This document shows positions 23,801-35,800 of a stretch of 64,000 nt of DNA, one piece after another. The notes under the pieces are model-generated. The model made no database searches, had not been told where the DNA came from, and saw nothing but the letters and a program-made list of their open reading frames with translations. Within the stretch, counting starts at the first letter, position 1; the number at the start of each line of letters is the position of its first letter. The stretch is from Dastarcus helophoroides. Its lineage: Eukaryota > Arthropoda > Insecta > Coleoptera > Bothrideridae. Made by a program: the position numbers and the translations under genes. Location: contig CM053326.1 in assembly GCA_028583605.1 (NCBI GenBank), forward strand, positions 29,805,431 to 29,869,430, read 5' to 3'.

Positions 23801-26800
23801 CTAAATTCCGTATAAAACACAATTGTTATTCAACGATATATACAGCGTGCCCCAGATTAAATAATTGCGGGAGCTTTAAAATGTAGAAAGTCATACTAGT
23901 TCACGCATTTTTGTAACTTACCTAATCTTACCCATTCTTCTATCATCCCAATACATCGTTTCCCAAACTTTTTTGTCATGGCCCAGTTGTTTTCATGGTT
24001 CCCCTTCGTGATCCACTAACAGATTTTTCGACTGTCGTTTTTCTTATAATTTCAACAACATTTTCAAGTAGTAGTAGTAGTAGGTTAGAAGTCAAAAATT
24101 TCGTCTTTTCTATCAAAGATTTTTTAATTTTCTTTTCTCACAACTTCGACTTGGAGTCTAAAATTTACGAAATTCGACCTCTTTAATCTTAAAACTCAAT
24201 TTTTTCTCCATGCTGAGTTTCTCTTAAAATTTCGCTTCTTTTTGAAATTTCAATAAAGGGTGAAAATTTGATATCAAAAAGAAAAAAAATAAAAATTTTG
24301 AGATACCGCAATTTCAAAAAGTCGAAATTTTCAAAAAAGAGGCGTAATTTTCATAAAAATCTAAATTTTTCAGAAAGGAGTAAAAATACTGCCAAAAAGT
24401 CATTATTTCGAGAAAAAGCCCTTTTGAAAAAAGTCGAAATTTTCGTTAAAAAATTTTTCAAAAAGCTTTCCAAAGGTACAAGTAATTGGCAATTTCAAGA
24501 CGAAATACGAAATTTAGAAAACAATTCGAATTTTTCAAAATAAATAAAATAAAATTGTTTAAAATGACCGAAACTTTGAAAAAGGTGGAAACTTTTAAAA
24601 TGAGTCAAAAAATTAAGAAAAAGCATAGACATTTTTTAAATAAGCCAAACTTTGATAAAAATCCAACATTTTGAAAAAAAAGGTGGAAATTTTGAACAAA
24701 AGCGTAAATTTTGAGAAATTTTTGAATGTCGAAGTTTCAAAACAAGTTGAAATTTTCGATAAAAAACTAGAAATATTGCGAATTTTTTCAAAAAGTTTTA
24801 ATTCGAAATTTAAAAAAAAGAATTAAATTCTTAAGAATTGGATTTTTTTATAAGGTCGAAATTCTTAAAGAGGTTTTCAATCCGTCAGAATTGAAAAAAG
24901 TAACATTTTTGAAATACTTGAGATTTGCAGCCGATCAAAATTTTGAAAAAAAAGTCTAAATATTCAACGAAAACTTCAAAAAAAGAAGAAAAGTGAAATT
25001 TTTGCAAACATTTCAATTAGGTAAAAAAGTTGAAATAACAAGAAAAGAAAATTTGAATTTATAAACAAAAATATTTTACAAATCAGTTATTTTTAAGCAA
25101 AGTCGAAATTAAAAAAAAAGTATCGAAAATTTGATTGGTCATAGCTTGAAAACGCTGCCTATTCAAGGAAAGTCTAAGTCATGTCATCAAGATGTTAACT
25201 TTTATATTTCGAGAAGTAATATCAAATTTTTAAACACAAATCCTTACTAATATACAAAATGCGAAAGTATGTTTGTCAGTTTGTCCTCTTTAATGTTGCC
25301 AGATCTTGCGCCCTTTCTCGATTTTCTACTCTCGCCACACATTTTTTGTGTAAATAAATGCAAAACTTGGCAATGACGACACAACGACATCGTCATCTGA
25401 CGACGAGGGTTCATGTATTTTAAAAATCGAAATTTTGAGAAAAATCCAATTTTTCAGACTAATGAACATTTTCAAAAAAAGTCGAATTTTTAAATTTTTC
25501 AAATAAAAATCCAGCTTACTACATACCAGACGAAACTTCGAGAAAAAATCGAAATTTTTGAAAAAAGTGGACATTATAACAAAAAATTGAAATTTTGAAA
25601 ACAGTTTAAATTCTGAAAATGTCATGTCTTAAAATAAAGCCGCAATTTTATGACAAAAGATTAAGATTTTCAGGAAAGTGAAAATTCTGAAAAAATTTCG
25701 AAAGAAATTGAAATTTTGAAAAAATCCAATTTTTGAAAAGTGCAAATTTTCAAAAAATAGTCGAATTTTTCAGTTTTTCAAATAAAAATACCATTTACTA
25801 CATAAGAGCTGAAATTTCAAAAAAAAAAAATAAGAATTCCTAGAAAATAGTTAAAATTTGTATAAAAAATTAAAATTTTGAAAAAAGTTTAAATTCTGAA
25901 AAAAATCATATCTTAAAAAAAGCCGAAATTTGATGAAAAAAGGTCAACATTTTCAAAAAAAAGTAAATATTCTAAAAAAAAGTTCGAACATTTTAAAAAC
26001 CGGAATTGTGAAAAAAATCTGAAAAGTAATTTTTGAAAAAAGTGAGTTTAAAAAAAAATCGATTTTTTCAATTTTTCAAATAAAAATATCATTGACCACA
26101 TAAAAGTGGAAATTTCGGAAAAAATTAAAATTTTGACAAAAGTTGAAATTCTGGAAAACGTTATATCTTATACAAAAAAAACTGAAATTTGGTCCAAAAG
26201 GTTAACATTTTCAAAAAAAGTAAACATTCTAACAAAAGTTCGAAAATTTAAAAAATCGAAATTGTGGGAAAAATCCAATTTTTTCAAAACAGTGAAAATT
26301 TTCCAAAGAGGTATAATTTTTTCCAATTGGTAAAAAAAGTCATTTGTTACATAAAAGTCGAAACCTTTCAAAAACTGTCAAAACTTCGAGAAATATTCAA
26401 AAATTTGAATAAAAGTGGAAATTAAAAGAAGCGGTTTTCAATAAAGCAATATTTTAACAAAATCAGACTTAAAAAAAAATTTTGAGAAATGAAAATTTTG
26501 TATCAAAATTCTCTTAATCTTAAAGAGAGTTAAAATTGTGAAAGAGCTGAAATTTACAAATTATGTTAAAATTTGGAAAAAGTGGAAATTAAAAAAATGG
26601 CAAATTGGATATTCGAAATTTTCGAAATATAAAGTCGAAAATTTGAAAAAAACTCAAGATTTTCAATAAAAACCAAAGTCAGATTTATCAAAAAATCATT
26701 ACTTTCAGAAAGTCGAAACGAGGAAAAGCTGAACCTTTAAAAAAACTCGAATTTAGAATGAAAATGTCTTATAAAAATCGAATTTAAAAACAGTCAGGTT

Positions 26801-29800
26801 TCCAAAAAGGTGGAAATTTTGAGTCAAAATTTTGAAAAACGTTTCAAACATTTTCAATAACAATATGGGACTTTTAAAAATATATCAAAAGTTTCAAAAA
26901 TAAGTTCAAAAATGTAATAAAAACTCAATATTTTCCAAAAAATTAAAACTTCGAAATAAAGTCAAAGTATTAAAAATTTAAACTATTGAGGAGCAAATTT
27001 TCAAAAAAGAAATTTTAATAGAAAATATAAAAAGTTCCCAAAAAGGAAGATCAAAATATACCCAAAAATCATTATTTTAAAGCTGGAATTTTCAAAAAAA
27101 GTAAAAACTTCGAAAAAAGTCGAAATTAAGTCAAAATTTCGAAAAAAGTTGAAATTTTGGCAGTCGAATGAGAAAATGTCGACATTCTTAAAAAAGGTGA
27201 TATTTTAAAATGTCAAAATATTCAAAATACATAATTTTACAAAATTCTACAAAAGTCAGTATTTCCAAAAAGGTGAGGCTTCATTGGTATAAATATTGAC
27301 AATATTTGAAAACGCTTTGTTTTTGTTATTTATTTATTTATTTTTTTTTTTTTTTTTGTGAAACGGACTGGTCCTTGGTTATCTTCAAAAATTGAAATAC
27401 TAATATTGTCCCCTGAAACCAAGAAAGATTAGAAAACATAAAAAAGGTTGCTCTAATGCGTTTCGATAGCCAAGCTATCATTTTCAGAGATCATCTTCAG
27501 AGAGTATCTCACTGAAGATGATAGCTTGGCTATCGAAATGCGTTGGAGCAACCTTTGTTGTGTTTTTTAATCTTTCTTCTTTCTAACGCGTTTCGATAGC
27601 CGAGCTATCATCTTCAGAGATCATCTTCAGATCTTCAGAGAGTATCTTACTGAAGATGATAGTTTGGCTATCGAAATGCGTTGGAGCAACCTTTGTGTTT
27701 TTTATTCTTTCTTCGTTTGAAGGGACAAGATTTGTATTTCAATTCATTTTTTTATTTAAAAATATTAATATATTGAGCACTCACCGCTGTATAGACTGCA
27801 GTGATTCTACAATTAAATAATTGAAATAATAATCAAACTTAAACATAATTTAAACAATGCGCATCATTTTAACTTACAATAAAGAGTACAGATTTGTTTA
27901 AAGTTTCAAAATTTTGTTAACAGAGAGCGGGGCGCACTGGATGAAGCGACTACTTCTTCGCGATCACGCCTGGTAGGTCGCGTGTTCAAACCCCAGTGCA
28001 GACAACGCATTTTTTAATCCTCTTACACGTTTTACTTATATAGCCACATACATGGGTGGCTATATTATTAGAAACCCTTTAAATTTGAAGCGTCTTTCAA
28101 TATTCTGAAGACATACGGCGATGATTTTTGGCCTAATTCAACCACTTTTTTTCATAGCTTTAGTCAATCTTGGTTTTTTTTATTGGCCTGCAACACTCAA
28201 ACCTTGTTTTTGCAGCCGTCTTTAAACAGTTCTCTCAGACAAATTCATTCCTGAGTTTTGGACCAATTTTGTTAGCATTTTACTGCTTTTGGTTCGGTTT
28301 TGCAAACAAATATCTCTTATTTTTTTATCACCTCGTGGTGTTGTTAGACCTTTTCGACCACAATTGTCAACATGTTGCGTTTGAGACCACTCTTATTTTT
28401 CCTTTTTTTTACTTTGTTAACTGTGGCAACAGAAACGTGAGTTAAAGCCGATATTTTCCTTTGGGAGTAGGCCGTATTCTTTACAAGGGTCGCAACTTCC
28501 GAAAATTTGATTGGGAGAATATACGGTTTTCAGTTAAGTGTATACAACCACCGTACCATGCTGATGAGGCCAAGGAGGGCCGAAACTAGTCTATGGTTGC
28601 GGTTGTACATATTTTAAATTTTAAGCACGTTTAACTGTTTAATTACGGAACATCTGATTGGTCATTTGTCAAGAATATATTTTGTTTTTCCTATTTGGAA
28701 AAAAAAACATTCTCTTTGAAAAATGCTTTTGAGTCAAATTTTCTCCAAAAAGATATATAAATTTACACTCAGTTTTCTCTAAACACAGTCTAAGATAGTA
28801 TGAAACATAATTAAAGTCAATATAAATAAATTTCTAAGAATTTGGCCACCCACTGTAATACTGTTAACACTAGGGTGTGTTGGTAACGCAAATTAGCGTG
28901 ATGGTGACGCGAAACCTTAAGTTTTACCTCTTTAAAATCGCCCAATTTGCCTAAAAAATTTTCATTGCAACAATTTCTCGAAATATCTAAAGAAGTCGGG
29001 CCAAAATTTCAGTGGACATCGCTCTTGTCATTCTCATTTTCTTTTTTTGTTTACACTTCTCTTCATGTAGTTTAATAACATTCTAATAAAAATGTTTTTT
29101 TTCATTGTTTCGCTTTCTCTTTTCCTCGTTCTTCTTTTCTTTTTCTTTCCGTCTTGCAAATGGCATAACCATGGTCGAACGTTTGTGCTGGCCCACGGTT
29201 AAACGTTTGTGCTGGCCCATGGTCGAACGTTTGTGCTGGCCCAACAATCGTGCTGGCGAAGCCTTTACTCGAATTTTTGTGGCGGTTGGTAGGTTTGGCA
29301 ACGCGGCCTATTTCCCGGTCGTCTTGCGGTGCTAATGGGCCCAAGGTCGCCGCCGCTTATGCACCTTATTCGGTGTCGTCCGAAAGAGTCGCGAAATTGG
29401 TAAGTTTTTTCCCCCGCGATGTCCTTTCATTTATCCGATTATATAAAACCGGTTATAAATGCCGCGGAAAATCATACGATCCGGTGGCCGTTTGGTCGGA
29501 TGCCAGGATAAATAGCCGCCGTTGTTGACATAAGTCGTAGGAAATATTTCCATGCTTGTTTGATCGGAAATTTTAATATAGACCCGATTTATTATCCGCT
29601 CTCGATCATTTTCGGATTGAGTAAATTAAGAAAATTCTTTTACATTCCGTTAATGTTTAGCAGGAATTCAACTGTTTAAGAAATAATTTTCAAATATTTC
29701 AATCTGACTAATAATTATCACTACAACCGACAAACACGATGATATATTTAAAATTTCATGAAATCCTAAATTACTTCAGTTTAATTGAGGTAAGACGTCA

Positions 29801-32800
29801 TTTTATGGCACCAGCCCAAGATAATTGCATGGAATATGAAGAAAAATTAAAAAGTAAAAAAAGCAAGTAAATCGTTGCTCCTGGACAGTGCGAAATTTTG
29901 TGGGCAAGATTTTGGTCTTGTTAGAATCATGTTATCGGAACGCTACTTTTATGAATGTTGAATAATTCAAGATTGCTTCAATCATTACTTATTATTGAAG
30001 TGAACACTTCTTTAGGAATCTTGAGTGATTTTGGATAGGAGGTGGTTTCACGTGACCATCACGTGTTACCATGTTACCAACATGCTTTGTTGTTAAAAAT
30101 ACAGCATGTTGTAACACGGCTAAGAAGTTCGAACTCAAAAATGGGTAATCACCAACGGGGTTTGAACCCGCGACCTCTCTGGCTAGTCATCCTATTTCTA
30201 AATTTTTCCTATTGATACAAAATACTTACCAGTTCAAAAACTTTTTGATTGGTTAAGTCAGTAAACTTGACATCATTTTCTCATCAAAATTTAAGAAAAT
30301 TAATAGACAAAATTCAGTAAATATCAAGATTAATTAATAATTATTAGTACATATTACGTAAAAATACTTAAGTAGGTAATTATTTTTTGAGAAAAAAAAA
30401 CATTAAAGTCGCAAAGTAAAGATAAAAACATAATAAAAAATTCAGTGTGATGGCTGAACCTGGTGATTTTCTATCAATGTAGCTAGATCTGGTTCAATAT
30501 TGATGAGTTGCAGTTTTAAATCTCGGCGTTCGTTGATTTTCAAACGGTTTCTTTGTTTAATCAAAATGTTTGTAACCACACTGAAGCATTTTTCGACTAG
30601 GTATGATGATGGAAAAGCGATAAGGTATTTTTCAGCAATGTTACTGAATGCAGGATACTATGTTTTAATGTTGCGTTGCAACCAGAACTTCTGATAGGCC
30701 TTGGTTGAACTTCAGCTTAAGCTTCTCGTCTATGCTGATGGTGATAAACTCTTCTTGCATTATCACATTGGCTTCTTCCATGGTTGTGATATATGTGTAT
30801 GGTATACCGGGTGTTTTTTTTAATTGGGAGGTTACTTTTATATGAAGTATCATTTATTATAAAGGCAAACTGATTTTGTCGATGGAGCTAATCGAAGCTA
30901 AAATACCTTTCAAAAATATTTTTAACTTTCGCCCATTTTCGGTTATAACGGAAGCAGACATCAACTTTCTTAATGTAAATAGCAACCCCCAAATTTTATA
31001 CTTTATTTGGATTTTAGGTAGAAAAATAAGGTGGGTTTATGTATACATGTTTATTACTATCTTTGATAGTTTTAAAGATTTTTCAATTTTTCGAAAAAAA
31101 ATGACAGAAAAGAGGGTTATTTTGACTCTTTGTATCTTTTTTATTATTTGCAGTAAAAACATGAAATTTGGGTTGAAGTCATGGAATATTATGGAGACTA
31201 TAATGACTTAATCAGGTTTTACATTTATTACACAGGGTGATGGAAATTTTATGATCTTTATTGTTTTTGTTTTATTCAAAAAAACTCTGTATTTTTAAAT
31301 GGGAACTATGCGTTTTTTAATCATTTTTGGATTCTTCACGAAAAAAGAAGAAAAAAGTTATATGACTAATTTTTTAAAATTCTGCACCGTCACAGAGATA
31401 TAATTCCAAATAAAAAACAAAAATATATCTTTTTTTTATCTAGTAGCAACTTGGTAGTAGAAAACAAAATTTTCAAAAAAAAAACAACCACAAGGCCTAA
31501 AAATTTTAGGCTAAATAACATTTAAAAGATAACCGTACAAGACGAACAAGTTTTTGATTAATTGTTAGAATATTATTGAAAAATGTTTAGGGAGCCAAGA
31601 ACGTAAGTTTCGTAAAAACGGTTTGTTAAACAGACTTCTTATTTTTGGAGTAATGAAAATCAACAACAAATGTTCAAGAAAATTCGTCCTTTAACTGTTA
31701 TGCTGTTAGATTAAAACTCAGGATTTGTAAGCGTTAAATTTTATAATGAAAATTAATTACTGCATGACAAGCATATTTCTAGAAACAATCGGATGTGCTT
31801 AAAAACGTTACTCAATTCGAAATCTTAAAATATGCCTTTAAATGTATTGAAATATTGTTGTTCTTGATGTAAGTAAATTTTTTGTCAATTTTTTTTTCCT
31901 ATTATTATGATTAATTCTTTAAGCTTTTATTGCCTACAGTTAATTTCCTACTTGAACAAAAAAGACATGTTTGATTCTTTTTATTTCGAGATTTATGTAA
32001 AATATCTCTGTAAATTGAAAAATTAAGTAACATAACTTTTTTCTTCTTTTTATGTGAAGAATCCAAAAATGATTAAAAAACATATAGTTCCCATTTAAAA
32101 AAATAGAGTATTTTTTTAATTAAACAAAAACAGCGAAAATTATAAAATTTCTATCAGCCTGTATAATAAATGTAAAATCTGATTACGTTATATAATATTT
32201 TGTGACTTCAACCCAAATTTCATGTTTTTTGTGCAAATAATAAAAAAGATACGAAGAGTCAAAATAACCCTCTTTTCTGTCATTTTTTTTTTCGAAAGAT
32301 TGAAATATCTTTAAAACTATCAAAGGTAGCAATAAACTTGTATACATAAACTCACCTTATTTTTTTACGTAAAATCCAAATAAAATATAAAATTTGGGGG
32401 TTGCTATTTAAAATAAGAAAGTTGATGTCTACTTCCGATATAACCGATAGTAGGGGGAAGTTAAAGATATTTTTAGAAGTTTATCCCCGATTACCTCCAT
32501 CGACAAAATCAATTTGCCTTTATAAGTAGTTACTCCATATAAACGTAACCTCCCAACTAAAAAAAACACCCGGTATATGGTATAGATTTATTATCCATTG
32601 AAGAATTTGTAAATTTACAATAATGATATTTACTTCCTATTAAAATATTAGTCACTTTTACAAGTTGGTACCCGTAGCACAACCTATACAGTATCTTAAA
32701 AGTTTCAAATAAGGACTTGTGTTAATTAATATGAGTCGATTCTTAGACCTCGTCGACTCCCAAAATCAGTTTTCGTTTATGTCGACCCCTGGAAAACCGA

Positions 32801-35800
32801 TTCTGACCCTAAGGGGTCGGTATCGACCACTTTGGGAACCCCTGAACTAAGCCATACTTCCCTTGACAAGTAAAGTTTTTCAAAAGTAAACACTTTCATT
32901 TATTTAAATTATTGGAAATGGGGTGTATATGAACGGTTTAGTTCAATGAAACACCACACTTTAATTATCGAGACTTTATTTATGCAAGAGGTCTCGGAAC
33001 GTGTGTGGTGTCGCGACGACATTGTAACAACTTCACAGTCGAAAAGGAATTTTTTCGTAATATTTTCAAATACCTCTGGTCTATTTCATGATACACTGCT
33101 AATATACATGTCATCGTTAATCCCTTAAAAACCTATTTTCAAAAAAGAGACTGACCAGTGTTCTTAGAATTAATCATCCACCCAAATAAGTTGAAGTACC
33201 CTTATCAGATTTCAGTTCGTAAAAGATGCAGCGAAACCCATAAAGTATTCGAGGGTTGTCCAATATTTTACTTTAAAATAAGCACAGATAGATTTTTGCT
33301 CTCACGCCTTGAACGTGATTTCCAATATAAATAATAAGTTAAATATCTTACAAACTAGGTTCGATAAGCTAAATTAAAAAAAATGTGTAATCCCGAAATT
33401 ATTTCCCCAGCTGAACTGTCGTTCTAAAATCTACCAATTTAATTAATTAATTAAGTATATAAGAACGGTAATATTTTAAAATTTTATCAATCCGGATAAA
33501 ATTTTTTGTTCTCTCTTATGAAATTTACTAATTATAATGAGTACCTAAACTAATCTAACCTAACCTAACCTAACGGAAACCAATCTACTATACTACACAC
33601 TGACTTGTTATGTTTATGATTCTGATCTGCTGATCCGCCTATAAATTATGTGGTAGGAACCATTATGTTTTAAGATTTTGACTAGAATTATACCGTGGTA
33701 CTAAACCTTATCGCATTTTTTTTCAGGTAAACTCGAAGAATTCGTGGCCTGAGCTTTTGGAACATTTTCATTTACCAACAAAATGTGTTAATGGCAGTGT
33801 GGCACTGAAGCAAACCTATTTGAGGTAAGCAAAAACTGACTAAATATTTTCAAAGACCAATCAGACTTGATTAAATACTAGTGATGTAACGAATATTCGC
33901 ATTCGTAAGAAATTATGCGAATATATTGCGAATTTATTTGGCAACATAACGGAAAATTATGAAATGACAATGCAACTTTTATGGCTGGGTTTCATGTATC
34001 CTTGGGAGATCTATATCATGAGTGTCGGGGGGTCCATGGGTCCATTTATTAAGATAATAATTAATGCAGTAATTTATCCAGTCCCACCTAATAAAATGTA
34101 TTTTTAAATTTCCTCGTTTTTTTTTCCCACTAGCTAGCTAACACAGGGCAGGGTGGGACGCTTGCTTTCCCAAGGTTCATAGAGCTAACCAAACTTTTAT
34201 ATTCTCAACTGCGGGAACCTTTTTCAAAAATTTTCATTATTTTTCCTGAAAATTAGTCCTTTCATTGAAATTTCGATATTTTCTCGAAATTTCGACATTT
34301 TCTCCAAATTTCGACATTTTCTCCAAATTTTGACATTTTCTCGGGAGTTTCGACTGTTTTCTCATACAACATTTTTTTTCTTTTGAATTTTCGAATCTAT
34401 TTTAAAATTTGAGTTCTTTTTTTATCAAAATCCGACTTTCTAAAAATTTCGAATATTCCGTCTTTTTTTACAAAATTTCTTTTTCTTTAGAAATTTCCAA
34501 TTTATTTTAAGGTTCGAATCGTCATTTATCAAAATCCGACTTTCTAAAAATGTCTTTTTTTACAAAATCTCTTTTTCTCTTGAAATTTCGAATTTATTTT
34601 AAAATTCGAGTTCTCTTTTATCGGAATCCGCCTTTCTCAAAATTTGGAACTTATATCACAAAATTCCTCGTTTTTTTCTCAAAATTCTAATAATTTCAGT
34701 TATCTTTAAAAATTCATATTTCTGGAAATTTCTACTTGTTTACAAAACTTCGCCTTTTTTTTTCGAAATTTTAGAATAATATTTATATGGAAATTTTGAA
34801 AAATATCTTTTGAAAATTTAATATTTTTGTAGAGACAAAATTTCCATAAAATTCAAATTCCAATTTGTTTCTCAAAATTTCCACGTTTATCTCAAAACTC
34901 GATATTTTATAACATCACAGGGGGCCAGGGAGTTTATGCTTCACTCAGGTAGTTGTTAAAAAATAAATATTTAGTCGACAATTTTCGATTTTTTTCTTCT
35001 GAAATTTCGACTTCCGGAAATTTGCCTCAAAATTCGCCAATTTTTCGAAATATCGACAACATTTTTGGAAATTTCGAATTTTTACTTTTCGACTTTTCTC
35101 GAAATTTGGATCTTTTTCTCTAATTGTCGAACTTTTTCTCAAATTGTCGATCTTTTTCTCGAAATATTGATTTTATTTTTCAAAATTTTGGGTTGGGGTT
35201 TTCGAAACTTTCAATTTTTACATCGAAAAGCGTCTTTTCCCAAAAATTCAGCTTTTTATATTAAATTTGATTCCCAGAAAATTCTGTCATTTCTGTTTTT
35301 TGTAAATAATTCGCTTTCTTCTAAATACGACGTTATACTCAAAATTCTACTTTTTCCTTTCAAAAAACTGAACCATATTGGAAATGCTGAATATTTTATG
35401 GGAATTTGGGCAACGCGACCTAGATCTCTTTGTGCCCTTTTTTTGGAAATTTTGCCTGTCCGGTGTTAACCTGTTCCTTAAAATTTGTCTTATTCTCGAA
35501 GGTTCGACTAAATGTCTTACGTTTCTAGAAATTTCTGCTTGAACTTTTTATCCAAAATTCGATTTTTTCTCAAAATTCGTTTACTTTTCTAAAATTGGTT
35601 CAAAATTTTAGGAAAAATATAAAAATTATGGAAATGATATTTTTACGAAATTAGAGAAAAATATTTCTTGTAAATTTTGAGATTGTCAAAATTTAAATGG
35701 AAATAAAAATTGTAAGAGAAATATTTTTAGAAACTCTGGGTTGGTTTCTCCAAATCCGATTAGCGATTTTTATCCTTTTAGTAATAAGGAACCATTTTGA

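Noticed and set aside
23100..23822. 240-codon open frame on the minus strand
   Set aside because: It spans a GC island and AT-rich flank, has no recognisable domain and overlaps long open frames on both strands; open length is explained by base composition.
30876..31211. 111-codon frame in the foldback element's left arm
   Set aside because: The arm is an inverted repeat shared with the other side; the frame has no transposase motifs.
33548..33576. Interstitial telomere
   Set aside because: Only about four CCTAA units; could be chance in AT-rich DNA.
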